From Triticum aestivum (Eukaryota; Streptophyta; Magnoliopsida; Poales; Poaceae): a stretch of 64,000 nucleotides of DNA. The stretch is taken from NCBI RefSeq assembly GCF_018294505.1, contig NC_057807.1:266444192-266508191 (forward strand), in the 5' to 3' direction. The notes below the pieces were generated by a model. It saw nothing but the letters and a program-made list of their open reading frames with translations, made no database searches and was not told the origin of the DNA. Numbering within the stretch: the stretch's first letter is position 1; every line of letters starts with the position of its first letter. Positions 1 through 10,260 of this stretch are shown here, piece by piece. Position numbers and translations under genes: made by a program.

Positions 1-474
1 AAGGCGAAGGTCCTGGCCGAGGATCGGGTGGCCTTAGCGAAGCTGGAGGAGAAAGCTCGCGCCGCGCTGAAGACGCTTTATGAGGGCGGCTTAGAGAAGC
101 CGTTGGCTAGCGCAGAGGACGGCCCCGCCGAGCTGCTTCCCTTCCTGGTCCATGCACTTGAAGATGTCGAGGACAACCTTGGTCCCATGGCCGAGGCCGA
201 GGCGCGTGCCCTATCTTCTGCAGCGCTGACGCGTGTCCTCAGCCACGTCTACCTTCGCGACCCCAACATCGACCTCGACAGCCTGCTGGAACCTGTGAGC
301 GGCGACCTTGCCGCTGATGCTGCTGAGGCTGTGAAAGGTCGAGCTGAAGCTTTGTTGGGGAGGTTCCATGCCTTCAGCACCTGGCCCGGGCGCGATGCCG
401 CCAGCTCCACGGCCTCTGGAGGTGGAGCTGCCCAGCGTGACTCTACCACAGGCGGCGGCGCCACTGGAAAGTGA
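1..474 (+). pseudogene. C-terminal part of antisense 'putative gypsy-type transposon' ORF
   Basis: The reading frame is open from base 1, so the ORF enters from the left and ends at the stop at 472-474. It starts with a charged helical stretch (KLEEKARAALKTLYEGGL) and ends with a Gly/Ser/Thr-rich tail (GGGATGK). Its orientation is opposite to gag and protease of the same element, and it sits between the pol relic and the expected 3' LTR. Plant Gypsy elements are known to carry such antisense ORFs with a coiled-coil C-terminal half (Pfam 'putative gypsy type transposon' type). The assignment rests on position and general resemblance to the Fatima-like antisense gene at 29219-31990; the function is unknown. 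The first part lies outside the window, so intactness cannot be judged. Confidence 0.6.
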
Positions 475-644
475 TCCCTTCGCGGCTTCTGTCCTGTTTT
501 AGTTCCTGCAGCATGCACCATGCCTCACGGAGGCGTTTAAACTTGTGTTTGGCGTTGTGAAACAATCTATGGCCTGTAATATTTGCTTTTGAATTCCCTA
601 GAATTTGCATTTTCCCCTCCTATTTGCTTGTGTTCTACGTCGGA

Positions 645-945
645 AGGGCCCGGCCCCGCGCATACCTCAGCCGCCATTAGCCCCGACCGGAAACCAGGAC
701 GGGACTAAGGAGTGAGGGGCTACGTGGCAAGTTAGGCTCCTGAGTCGCGATGCTCAGGAGTCCCCCTTGACGCGAAAACAGAAAGTAGGGAAGGGAGGCA
801 TAGGAGTTCTACATCAGCAGGGCCCGCCCTCGTGCATATCCCAGCCGTCGTTAGCCCCAACCGGGAACCAGGACGGGACTAAGGAGTGAGGGGCTACGTG
901 ACCAGTTGGCTCCTTAGTCGCGATGCTCAGGAGTCCCCCTTGACG
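645..945. repeat. Two direct copies of a ~125 bp repeat (645-774, 820-945)
   Basis: Both copies share gggcccg, a segment reading ccaggacgggactaagga, then gtgaggggctacgtg, a stem-loop around tcgcgatg, and gagtcccccttgacg. The period is about 175 bp. A third, more diverged copy lies at about 1491-1622, keeping the gagtcgcgatgctcagg core and the following ccccctt. Confidence 0.8.
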
Positions 946-1490
946 TTCAAACGAGTTTTCATACCTTGGCTCCGCTCGGGGAGGGGTGCGCGACGACCAG
1001 GTCCGAGGGACCTGGCTGGGTGGCATGCGCTCGGGCATGGCCCGGGCGCAGCCCCCGTGTCCAGCTCCATTGCGCGGCACTCCTAAGGGGAGGAGTTGCG
1101 ATGGTGCCAGGCACTGAGCTCTAGGCTCCCTGAGGTTGGTACGGCTGTGGGCCGCCCTCAGTTGTTTATCACCAGCGCGGAGCATAGTGCTTCCGTATGT
1201 GTATGGGCATAGCCGCTCCTCGGCACTGTCGTCAGCCAGCACGGAGCATGGTGCTTCCACTGGTGCGTGTGAGGGGGGCTCCCCTCTAGGAAGAGCCCCC
1301 GGGGCATGTACAGCCCCGCCCTAACACGTGGTCGGCACGGTAGGGCTAAGAGAGGTGTATCTGGGCACCCCTGAGCCAGCACGTGACTCACGAGGCCCTA
1401 CCTCAAGGCGGGTTGCGCCTGGCTCTGGGCCTTTATCAATGGTGTGTTCTTCCAAGGTGGTTAGAATGCAAATGATCTACGTCCTCAGGT

Positions 1491-1622
1491 CCCGGCCCTC
1501 GAGCGAGCTTAGCCACCGCTGGTATGACAGGTCGTGATGCCGTGGGTCAAGGCTAGGGGGTGAGGGCTGGAGAGCCAGTAAGAGCCCATGAGTCGCGATG
1601 CTCAGGCACCCCCCTTTTAACG
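1491..1622. repeat. Third, diverged copy of the 125 bp repeat
   Basis: It keeps gtcccggccctcg at the left and the core gagtcgcgatgctcagg followed by a C-rich stretch and aacg at the right. The middle is largely different from the copies at 645-774 and 820-945. Confidence 0.5.
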
Positions 1623-2089
1623 TGCAAGCGCTTTGCATGAGAGTGGAGAGGTCCGCGATAAGCAGCAGATGATAACCATGGGAATCAGGTTAAATGCGAA
1701 GGAGCAAATCCATTTAAATAGATGCGGAAAAAGCAAACGCCACTGGGTCAGGCCCGAGCAGCTTGGGGATAATGCAGCCCAAGGGGCGCCCCCAACAAGG
1801 TAGGTAAAGAGCATAAGCAAAACGGATACATGCCGCAGGGATGGACCCACGCGACCTGGGAATGATGCAGCCCTGTGGCCGCTCCCAACTGAAAATGGAA
1901 CTTTGAAAGATGTCACCTGATACCGTTGGAGATGAAGGGATGCTGAAGTAGCGGACGACGCGTGGTGAGGAGGTCGACCCTCACGAGCTTCCGGGGCCAG
2001 GAGCCTCGGAAGGTTCTGGGGGCACGGGTGGATCTTCGAGGACCATCTCCATCTCCGCCAGGACCGCACAATGCCTGACCTCCTGAGCC

Positions 2090-2515
2090 TCAAGAATGCT
2101 CCTTATCAGGTGCTGATTGAGCAGCGTTTGGCAAGCCGAAAGGCATGCGAACGTAGCTGTGAGGTGGCCCCTCGCAACGCCCCACGCGTGAAGGCCAGAG
2201 GCGCTCCTAAGACGCGGCTCGGTTGAGCCCTGGTACGTCGATGTAGACGTGCAGCCCACCATCCTCGCCTGGATGGGGGACTACGGCGGGCAAACGGTGG
2301 CTGCAACGCATGACTCTTGACTCCTGCAGCTCCTGAGTGTTTCTCGCGATGAACTCCTGAGGGTTTGGCCCTCCTTGCCTCATACCTTCCTGAGGGAAAC
2401 GTGCTTTGAAGCACGCCTCCAGGTGGTGCCCGAGCGCCTCCCTAGTGACCTTAGCAAAGTCGGTGGCCCTCCAAGAGAGAGACCCCGAGCCTTGCCCGAG
2501 GAGGGCGTTGGGCAC
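2090..2515 (-). pseudogene. Collapsed reverse transcriptase relic
   Basis: This continues the protease reading frame after a single TAG at 2522-2524. It contains GGLHVYIDVPGLNRA, which matches the RT finger signature (R/V-C-I/V-D-x-x-D-L-N-K/R-A), preceded by LPAVVPHPGED, which matches the usual NPVVVPKK-G segment. After another in-frame TAG (2207-2209) the frame gives YVRMPFGLPNAAQS, which matches the RT motif MPFGLKNAGAT, and ends at about 2090. In a normal Gypsy RT these two motifs are separated by about 60-70 residues holding the first catalytic aspartate (LDAYSGYHQI); here only about 25 separate them and that motif is absent. YVDD is also missing. The protein could not polymerise DNA. 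Whether this is a private deletion or a family-wide non-autonomous design cannot be told from one copy. Confidence 0.6.
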
Positions 2516-2521
2516 GCCTTC

Positions 2522-3220
2522 CTATGCGACAGAGGGCGGCACCCCTTGAACGGGCGCGGATCCTGACGTGACGCCACTGGAGGTGCCTGCCTCCTGATGG
2601 TTTGGGCCAAGTGAAGTCTTCTTCTTCTTAGGGACTGCCTCGGGGAGGCTCCCGCTCCTGTGATCCGGATCTTTGATTGTCGCGGCCTGGAAGGCACGCT
2701 CAAGAGAACACACTACATCCTTTTCTTCGCAGGGGACTATGATGACTCCACCGCTTCCTGGCATCTTGAGGACGTTGTAGCCATGGTGAGTCACTGCCAT
2801 GAACTTGGCTAGGGCTGGGTACCCGATGATGGCATTGTTTGGTAGGTGAATGTGGGCGACGTCGAAGTCGATGAGCTCGGTGCGGTAGTTTTTGTGCTGC
2901 CCAAAGGTGACAGGAAGGCGAACTTGCCCTATCAGAACAGTGGAACTGCCAGTGACTCCTGAGAAAGGCTTGGTCGGCTGAAGCTGATCGTATGGCTCTT
3001 GGAGATTGTTGAACATCTCGACGGACAGGACGTTTAGTCCTGCTCCGCCATCAATGAGGGTCCTGGTGACTTGCACATTGCTGATGACCGGGGAACAAAG
3101 CATTGGGAGGACATCGGCCGTTGCCGCGCACTTGAGCTGATCTATGGAGCTGAACGTGATAGCGCACGCAGACCACCTGAGAGGGTGCGTGGCCTCAAGC
3201 TTGGGAAGGACTGCATTCAC
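2522..3220 (-). CDS. Retrotransposon aspartic protease (retropepsin) domain
   Basis: A 232-codon stretch with the retropepsin active-site signature as LIDGGAGLNVLS (about residues 55-66); many Triticeae Gypsy elements have D-G-G in place of D-T/S-G. About 90 residues later comes NAIIGYPALAKF, corresponding to the second conserved hydrophobic-G motif (ILGRPALAKF in relatives). The region before it (WSACAITFSSIDQLKC) resembles the linker that usually precedes Gypsy protease. It would cut the Gag-Pol polyprotein inside virus-like particles in the cytoplasm. It lies downstream of gag on the same strand, in a polyprotein arrangement. The frame is closed by TAG at 2522-2524, beyond which homology continues into the RT relic. 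The methionine at 3220 is internal and is not a true start. Confidence 0.75.
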   Translation of the reverse strand: MNAVLPKLEATHPLRWSACAITFSSIDQLKCAATADVLPMLCSPVISNVQVTRTLIDGGAGLNVLSVEMFNNLQEPYDQLQPTKPFSGVTGSSTVLIGQVRLPVTFGQHKNYRTELIDFDVAHIHLPNNAIIGYPALAKFMAVTHHGYNVLKMPGSGGVIIVPCEEKDVVCSLERAFQAATIKDPDHRSGSLPEAVPKKKKTSLGPNHQEAGTSSGVTSGSAPVQGVPPSVA

Positions 3221-3573
3221 CTCGCGAGCAAACTGCTTGAAGATGCACTGTGAGGCTGGGGCCTAGGCGCTGCCCAGGGTGCAAGCGATTGCGCGAGGCT
3301 CCTGGAAGCCCCCAACCCCCTCGTCCTGATGATGGTCTCAATCCTCCTCGGCGGTGGTGGCTGAGGAGGGAGGCCTATGTTGCCTTGCGGGCGGTCCTCC
3401 CGAGGCTGATCCCTCCAACCTCCCTCGCGAGGCTGGTCCTTCCAGCGGTCCTCGCGAGGTCGGTCACGCCACCCTTGGCGAGGGCCATGGTCTTCCCATC
3501 GTCCTCCACCTCTTCCCTCCTCCTCGGCCGTAGCCCTAATCATTGCGGTCGGGGCTTCGACCGGTACGCCCAT
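3217..3573 (-). other. Gag C-terminal/linker region with short repeats
   Basis: Between gag and protease one minus-strand frame encodes a basic, tryptophan- and arginine-rich linker with three imperfect repeats of the type W-R/K-D-x-PRE-D/G (for example WRDQPRED), followed by a proline run (PPQPPPPRR). Such RNA-binding basic linkers are common at the end of plant Gypsy Gag. The frame differs from that of the upstream gag ORF, so a frameshift has occurred or the gag-protease join is degenerate. Confidence 0.45.
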
Positions 3574-4931
3574 CTCGCACAGCCCTGAGCTCTTGGCATT
3601 TGTTGGTGTTGTGGTTGTGGAGGTCGTGGTACACGCAGTATCGGCTGCCCTTGGATGACTCCGGCTGATCCCTGCCTCGCTTGGTGTCTGGCTCTACTGC
3701 GAGCACAGCAGCTCCTTTGCGCTTCACGTCCTTGACCTTGGGCTTCTTCTCTTCCGGATCAGCAGCTGGAAGCTCGAGGAGGGAGAGGCGCCCTTCCTCA
3801 GCCCTGGCACACTTGGTTGCTAAGTTGAACAGCTCCAGAGAGGTGCACAGGTCTTCGTGGATCCCTAGCTCCTCTTTCATCTTGATGTCACGCACGCCGT
3901 CGGAGAAGGCTGAGATGATGGGCTCCTCAGTCGTGGGGATCTTGAGGCGGGCGTTGTTGAAGCGCTGGATGTACTTCTGCAGGGTCTCTCCTGGCCGTTG
4001 CTTGATGCGGCGCAGGTCACTCATGGCCGGGGGCCGGTCACGAGTGCCTTGGAAGTTGGCGATGAAGCGAGTGCGCATCTCGTCCCAAGAGGAGATCGTG
4101 CCAGGAGGCAGGTTTAGGAGCCAGGTGCGGGCGCCATCCTTGAGCGCCATGGGAAACCAGTTCACCATGACCTTCTCGTCCCCGTTGGCCGCCTCGATGC
4201 CCAGCTCGTAGAGCTGTAGGAACTCCGCGGGGTCGGCAGTGCCGTCGTAGCGAGGAGGCAGGTCTAGCTTGAACTTGCTGTGCCATGCGACGCCACGCAG
4301 CTCGACGGTGAAGGCGGGCAGCCTGCAGTGGCCACCAGAGCTCTCTACTGATGTGGGGCTTGCTCCTGGGGATTCCCGCGCACCGCTGCCTGGAGCAGCG
4401 CGGGGTCTTGACGTGGTGGCGCGGGATGCGATCATGGCGCACCGGTGCCGGGAGCACGCGTGCACCTTCTTGGGGACAAGGGATTTCTTGGCAGCTCCTT
4501 TCTTGTCGCGCGGGCGCTGGATGCGGAGGGTCTCGTCCTGGGGCCGCGCGCCTTGGAGCCAGGGCACCTTCTTGGGGAGGAGGTGGCGGAGGCACCTCCT
4601 ATTCTGCACCTCCTGCGTAGGACGGAAGACGAGGCAGCGAGAGGGACGACGCAGGGGAGCCCCCTGCGGCGCTGACAAGCTCGGTGATGCGAGCGAGCCA
4701 CTCATCATAGAGGTCGTCGACGGGACGGTAGTGCAGGAGCTCACGTGCTAGGAGCAACACGGCATGCGCATTCGTGGGGCGCGACAGGCGTGGGACGACG
4801 AACCGGCTGGAGTCAGCGACGAGGTGGCGGTGCGGCCTTCCCGCCGCACCGAGGGATGCAGTAACGACGCCTTCTGCTCGTTCCCCACCGGGCCAGAGGC
4901 GGCGTTGGCGGCAGGTGACGAGGAATGACAA
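3536..4931 (-). pseudogene. Gypsy gag (nucleocapsid/capsid) gene, frameshifted
   Basis: The core runs from about 4290 to 3536 and holds the retrotransposon gag domain: LDLPPRYDGTADPAEFLQLY, then W-F-P-M-A-L-K-D-G-A-R-T-W-L-L-N-L, SSWDEMRTRFIANFQGT, and QRPGETLQKYIQRFN. It ends in CVYHDLHNHNTNKCQEL, a Cys/His cluster rather than a classical CCHC knuckle. The N-terminal segment (ELLHYRPVDDLYDEWLARI) is found in a different frame at about 4931-4600, and the Pro/Arg-rich joining stretch opens in all frames, so one or more frameshifts lie near 4600-4700. Gag would assemble the cytoplasmic particle that packages element RNA. Homology to the gag family is strong; intactness is not supported. Confidence 0.75.
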
Positions 4932-5086
4932 GGCGTACGCCGACGGGAGCCGTCTGGACGACTCGGGCAGCGAGAGCAGCCCGATGCTCGGCGCGGGCTC
5001 GGCGAGTGTCAGACATGGGCGTGACGGACGACGAACGCGAGGCGGTGGAAGAAGGATTCCGGCGCACCCCTACCTGGCACGCCAAA

Positions 5087-5919
5087 TGTCGATTTCGGGT
5101 TCCGGAAGACCCTTGAGGTTCGAACTCTGGGGTGCACGCGAAGATCTCTCCTCCTACCAAGTCACGTCTCGAGGCCTCGCAAGGAATCTAGGCTAGAAAG
5201 AAGAACACACAAGGGACACGAGGTTTATACTGGTTCAGGCCACCATTGTGGTGTAATACCCTACTCCAGTGTGTGGTGTGGTGGATTCCCTCAGGGGCTG
5301 ATGATGAACAATACAAGGAAGAACAGCCTCGCGAAGGGCTGTTCTTGGGCTGGTGCAATGAACTGCTAGTTCAGTCGCTTCTCTCTCTCAATCTCCCTAT
5401 GATCGATCCCCACCTTTGCCCTGTGGTGGCTAGCTCTATTTATAGAGGGAGGCATGGGCCTCTTCCCAAATAATGAGCGGGAAGGGCGCCAACAATTGGC
5501 CATTTTGAAGGGGAACATCTAGTACACTTATCCTGACTAAAGTTGGTCTTCGACTGCCAAAGATTCTGACGGTGACGCCGTCCTGGGCTCCATGGTGATC
5601 TCCATCCTGCCGCTCTGCTGGTCTTGGTCTTGTTGCACCGAAACGGTAACCTTTGCCTGATGCCTTGGCCTGTGCTTGCCCCCTTTGCACCGAAGGGGAA
5701 ACAAGGACACTGCGCAGGCTGGCGCCCACCTGGTCTCGATCGTCATGGCTTGCATCACAGGCACCTTGCGAGGTACCCTGCCTTGATCTCTCCGCCCCCT
5801 CGCGAGCTCGCCTGATGAGGCTGCTCCTAAGGAAGCTTCTGTCTTCCGCCTCGTGAGGCTTGGCCCCTCGCGAGGGTCTTGATCTTGAGATGATGAAGCT
5901 GGGCTGCACTAGGCCCCCA
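5087..5919 (-). repeat. 5' LTR of the Gypsy element
   Basis: On the plus strand it begins tgtcgatttcggg and ends aggccccca, giving TG...CA ends for an 833-bp LTR. A minus-strand TATA box (ctctataaatag) lies at about 5436-5450. The only other LTR copy would be outside the window, so the outer edge rests on the TG/CA rule and on the break in Fatima-like sequence just beyond it. Confidence 0.65.
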
Positions 5920-6454
5920 CTTCAGCCACGCTGCAGGCAGGCAAGTCTGGGGACACCCGTTCCCAGAACACCGACAACACGGACATGCGCGGTTCGGGGC
6001 CTCTAATAGGAGACGAGTCTAAGGGTCTGATGACGCAGACCTCTTTGGTGGTGAAGTCTGTGTTCGGCTCTATCGCCGATGAGTGTGCGGCCTCCGGGGC
6101 GGGGTCTATCCACCCGTCCTCGGATGGCACGATCTGCTCCAGATTAAGGGCCGAGGCAGCCGCATGTGTGATCTCCCGAACACCATCCGATGGCAGATCT
6201 AAGTCATGCTCGTCGTGACTGTTCGGCGTACCTGACATGGGCTTGAATCCGTCAAAGATCAAGTCTCCGCGGATGTTGGTAGTGTAGTTCAAGTTTCCAA
6301 ACCTGACCTGATGGCCAGGGGCGTAGCTGTTGATCTGCTCTAGATGGCCAAGCAAGCTGGCCTGCAGTACGAAGCCGCCGAATACGAAGATCTGACCGGG
6401 GAGAAAATCCTCACCCTGGATCACATCGTTGCAGATGATTGAAGGAGCCATCAA
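5909..6454 (-). pseudogene. Fatima-like Gypsy gag leader ORF, truncated
   Basis: An ORF starting about 45 bp inside the Fatima-like LTR with MMAPSIICNDVIQGEDFLPG. It corresponds to the N-terminal Gag leader of that Gypsy family and is cut off at about 5920, where the LTR of the next element begins; the last codons read into that LTR. The start is supported by its position directly downstream of LTR and primer site. Composition is acidic with no known catalytic motif. It would be the N-terminus of a particle-forming Gag, here non-functional because the rest is missing from the window. Confidence 0.5.
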
Positions 6455-6498
6455 GCCTTATCGTTACGACACAGTGGAACTCTCAATGAAAGCACCAA

Positions 6499-6969
6499 TG
6501 TTGGTGTCAAAACCGGCGGATCTCGGGTAGGTGGTCCCGAACTGTGCGTCTAAGGCTAATGGTAACAGGAGGCGGGGGACACAATGTTTACCCAGGTTCG
6601 GGCCCTCTCGATGGAGGTAATACCCTACTTCCTGCTTGATGGATCTTGATGATATGAGCATTACAAGAGTTGATCTACCACGAGATCGTAGAGGCTAAAC
6701 CCTAGAAGCTAGCCTACGATTATGATTGTTGTCGTCCTACGGAATAAACCCTCCGGTTTATATAGACACCGAAGGAGGCTAGGGTTACACAGAGTCGGTT
6801 ACAGAGATGGAGATCTACATACCCGAATTGCCAAGCTTGCCTTCCACGCAAAGGAGAGTCCCACCCGGACACGGGACGAAGTCTTCAATCTTGTATCTTC
6901 ATAGTCCAACAGTCCGGCCAAAGTATATAGTCCGACTGTCCGAGGACCCCCTAATCCAGGACTCCCTCA
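6499..6969 (-). repeat. Fatima-like 5' LTR (471 bp)
   Basis: The plus strand reads tgttggtgtcaaaaccggcg at the start and ctccctca at the end. It is closely similar over its whole length to the LTR at 28407-28877, which is also 471 bp. A minus-strand TATA box (TATATAAACC) lies at about 6753-6764. The primer-site side is at 6498 and below (minus strand TTGGTGCTTTCATTGAG). The family name is from memory. Confidence 0.85.
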
Positions 6970-8616
6970 CATAGCATAGCAATCCTGAGCATAACGTAGA
7001 AGTGACACCCAAAGGTTTGATAATAAAAGGGCAATAGGTTCTACCTCATCATCTACTTCCCAAACCCACATGTTAATCAAATCTTAACCATGCAATGTTT
7101 GAGGATTGAAACTAATGCATAAAAACTAGGTAATAAAGGGGTATGATCAAAGTGTTACTTGCCTTGCTGCTGATCTACAAAACCTAGAGACTCGTAGTAG
7201 CACGCTTTGCACTCTGGGAATTCTATCGCAAATAAACAATAGCATACATAAGCACTCCAGCAAAGAAGCACGGGTAAAACTCAAATAAGAAGATCCAAAC
7301 AGAAAGTTCAACTGAAGAACTCGAGTTGAAAAAAGAATCAACTCAAACGGAGCAATGAAACTTAAGATACGGACGAAACAAGAATCATTTAATAATCTGA
7401 ACTAAAGTCAAATTTTACAGTACGAAAATCATGTTCAAGTTGGTTAAACAGAAAGAGGGCTTCGAGACAAAGATTTAGGCGCTGGTTTCATCTAATTTGG
7501 ATAAACGAGCAAAAAGTTATACTACACCGAAGATCAGGGCAGAAATCGCGATCGAAATAATCACAGATAAAACCTTGGAAAATAAAACTAGACGAACAGA
7601 CTAACGAACGAATGTTCGCTGTCTGAGCCAATCCGGCAAACAGCGTTCGTTAAAACGAATGAATGGACGAACGTCCGCTAAATAACTAAACCGAAAAAAC
7701 CGAACCGATATATCAAAAAAAATCTAGGGTTTTCCAAAAAAATGATGGTTTTTGACTAAACCGAAAAAACGACGCCGGCGGCGGCAACGGCGACGGCTAC
7801 CTCCGGCGATGTCGGCGGCGGCGACAGCGGGGCTCCGGCTACGGCGGCGAGGGGCGATGGCGGCAGCGAGGGGCGACAGCGGCGACGGGCGGCGCAGGCG
7901 GCGGCAGCTTCGGGTGCGGGGCGGTGGTGGCTGAAGGAGAGGGCGGCGGGGCGACGGGATTTATAGTGGGTCGGGGGGAGTCCGACTTGGGGGAGGGGCA
8001 ACCCCAGGCGGCGGCAGCGGCAGCCCGGACTCCGGCGGGAGTCCGGCTCGGGCACGCTCTTGTGAAGGCGGCGGCGCTGTGGGCCGGCTGGGCCCTTGGC
8101 CCAGTGCCGTCCACGAGAACTTTTTAAAAAAAAATAGTTCCGCTGAAACAGAAAATCGTAATAAATTATTAAAAAAAATCTAAAAATGCCAAAAACAATT
8201 GTCACCGTCTAAATGAAATATTTAGAACAAAGTGAACATTTTTCTCGCCTGAAAATGCAATTTTGAAAACATGCATATTTTTCTAAATCAAATAAAATAG
8301 CAATAAAAATCCAAATAAAATATTTATTTGATTTTAAAATTTTTCCTCCAATATTTCTTTTATTTTGGTAAGTCATTTTATCCCCTCTCTTTTATTTTAA
8401 TATTGGAAATATTCGGAGAGAAAATGATTAAAACCAAAATGATCCTCTTTTCAATATCTGAGAAAATTCAAATATGAAAACAAATGAAACCCCCAACTCT
8501 CTCCGTGGGTCCTTGAGTTTCTTAGAGTTTCTAGGATCAACCAAAATGCAATAAAATATGATATGCATATGATGTCCTATGTATAACATTCCAAATTGAG
8601 AATTTGGGATGTTACA
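6970..8616 (-). repeat. LTR fragment of a large-LTR Gypsy element
   Basis: The minus strand starts TGTAACATCCCAAATTC at 8616, a typical 5' LTR start. It continues through AT-rich DNA, then a GC-rich block (about 7770-8110) with a minus-strand TATAAAT at about 7959-7966, and then sequence resembling the R/U5 part of long LTRs. The far end is cut at 6970 by the Fatima-like insertion. Overall layout resembles the 4.1 kb solo LTR at 57218-61328 but the sequence is different. ORFs in the GC-rich block are compositional. Confidence 0.55.
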
Positions 8617-9058
8617 ATTTGGCCGAATTGGGACAGGTTTTGGTATAAGCTTCTTGCAAACCGAAGCTTCTCTCAATAAGGCTTGTGGTTTCGAGAGGGA
8701 ACGAGCCACCTTTGTGTGCGAAACGACATACATTGCCCCCCTCTTGATTTTTTTACAAAGCACATAGAACTATATGAGTGTCATGTTAAAATTTGGAATT
8801 ATTCCGGGTTTGTTTGGCCTTTTTTATACATTAATTGAGTTTCTAGGCATTTAATGTGCATAATTCAAATTTAAACTACAAGCACATGCTCCAGTGCACC
8901 AAAGTTGGTTGAAAAATCACATGTGTGTCATTGGGTGAATCTATAGGTCCCATGCAAGAAATAGGAATGAAATTCAAACATTTGGGTGTCGTGGCTCGAC
9001 CGGAAACAATGAGAAACTTGGTTTTTCAATTCCTGTAAATCCAAAACACACATGAAAA
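8617..9058. other. Unassigned AT-rich spacer between LTR fragment and CACTA end
   Basis: No ORF or terminal motif is recognised. The last three bases (aaa, 9056-9058) are the expected position of the CACTA 3-bp TSD. Confidence 0.5.
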
Positions 9059-9300
9059 CACTACAAAAAAATACACTTATGTGATGATATGTGTTTGTCA
9101 CAGTAGGTCACGTTTTCTGTCATGGATATACATCCATGACGATTTTATGACAGAATCAAGATAGTCATACATGTGCTGTTATAGAAGTGTTCCATGACAA
9201 TACCAAAATTATCATCACAGAAGTGTTCACTTCCATGACGATAAATGGCGCGTCATGGAAGTGTTTTCGTCAAGGGTAACCGACACGTGGAATCCACCGT
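9059..9300 (+). repeat. CACTA left terminal inverted repeat and terminal motif zone
   Basis: The terminal 18 bp match the inverted right end at 17 of 18 positions. Within the next 240 bp the motif family (t)cat(g/a)gaagtgt recurs (about 9182, 9230, 9253) with interleaved catgac palindromes. The same motif in the same orientation occurs near the right end (about 45552, 45611). Such subterminal motifs are the usual TnpA-binding sites of CACTA elements. Confidence 0.8.
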
Positions 9301-9479
9301 TATGGGTCGTAGTTAAGCTATCGAGTCTTGTTTTGGATCCGATAACCCGTTAACAGCAACGACCAATGGCGATTTTCACGTGTAAAATTCTCATTCGCCG
9401 GCGGTTCCACGTGTCGGCTCAGCATTGGGATAGATGTCATCCAACGAATGGACGGGATGCGACTATGATACGTCGACAC

Positions 9480-10260
9480 GTGGATCGGGCCAATAGTGGG
9501 CCATTCAAGTCAAAAGGCCAGCCTGTTTGACCTGGTCAAAAGGTAACGACCCAGCCCTCTGAAAGCTTGTTAACGGCATGTTCGCATACATCCCATTTAC
9601 ATCCCGCTAACACATGGCCCATTATGGTCTATCCAAATTAGGCTCATTAGTGTCATCTGGGCCATCCAATATGATTTTAGCCCATTGTAACTTCCAGCCC
9701 ATGTATGGCCCAGGACGTCTTTCGGCCCGTATGAGTCCCTGTGTATCTCTCGGCCCACTAACTGCCCGTGGTGAAACTGGCCCATAATGAATAGTATATC
9801 GGTTTATGCCCATTAAAGGCCCATTATTCCATTGGTACATTTACAGCCAGTGTTGTCTTTCGGCCTTCTAAGGGCCCATTTATTGTTGGGCTAATTTGCA
9901 GCAATCGATTACTTATAGTTCGTTACTGGCTTGCTCCGGTTGTGGGCCAAATTCAGGCCCTGGTGAAAGTCGGCCTGCTTGTGGCTCGTTAATCCGTTGG
10001 GTCGTTTTCATAGCGTCGTCAAATATGGTGCATTAATGGCCTGTTATGCCCGTCGATAGAATGAAGCCCGTTATAGTCATTGGCCTATTAGCGACCCGTT
10101 ATGGTCGGCCCATGAATAGACGATTCTCACTCTAGCCCGTTTCGGCCCACAATGCGATCCGTTATTGGCCCACGCTTGGCCGATCGATCATACGGCCCAT
10201 AGAAGGCCCATTGATTCTACGACCCATAGAAGGCCCGTAGGAGGCCCATGGTCACTACAG
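9480..10260. repeat. CACTA left subterminal array rich in GGCCCA/TGGGCC
   Basis: More than twenty short GGCCCA-type words (tggcccatt, ggcccgt, agcccattg and their complements) are spread over about 780 bp with irregular spacing and no ORF. A related but differently worded array (gggacccacc, aaatgggct) occupies the right subterminal zone. Confidence 0.7.

Larger units (their letters stand above)
475..2089. other. Non-coding 3' internal region of the Gypsy element
   Basis: This stretch lies between the antisense ORF and the end of the pol relic. ORFs of up to about 158 codons occur but none shows a recognisable motif, and they overlap each other on both strands as expected by chance in GC-rich DNA. 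It carries three diverged copies of a roughly 125-bp direct repeat. The two oppositely directed genes end towards this zone, so transcripts from both strands could terminate here; that is inference. Confidence 0.5.
1..5919 (-). mobile_element. Gypsy LTR retrotransposon, partial (3' end outside window)
   Basis: On the minus strand, from high to low coordinates, the order is 5' LTR (5087-5919), gag (about 4931-3536), aspartic protease (3220-2522), a shortened reverse-transcriptase relic (2515-2090), a non-coding stretch with direct repeats, and an opposite-strand ORF at the left edge. The 3' LTR would lie left of the window. No RNase H or integrase motif is visible, so the element is probably non-autonomous. 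Next to the inner LTR edge the minus strand reads TTTGGCGTGCCAGGTAGGGG, a leader that I recall from several wheat Gypsy families. The outer LTR edge (TGGGGG on the minus strand) cuts directly into the Fatima-like fragment; the adjacent cttca (5920-5924) is the candidate TSD. I cannot name the family. Confidence 0.8.

Noticed and set aside
7752..8205. Overlapping ORFs on both strands
   Set aside because: They come from the GC-rich leader of the LTR fragment at 6970-8616, with low-complexity Arg/Ala/Gly composition.
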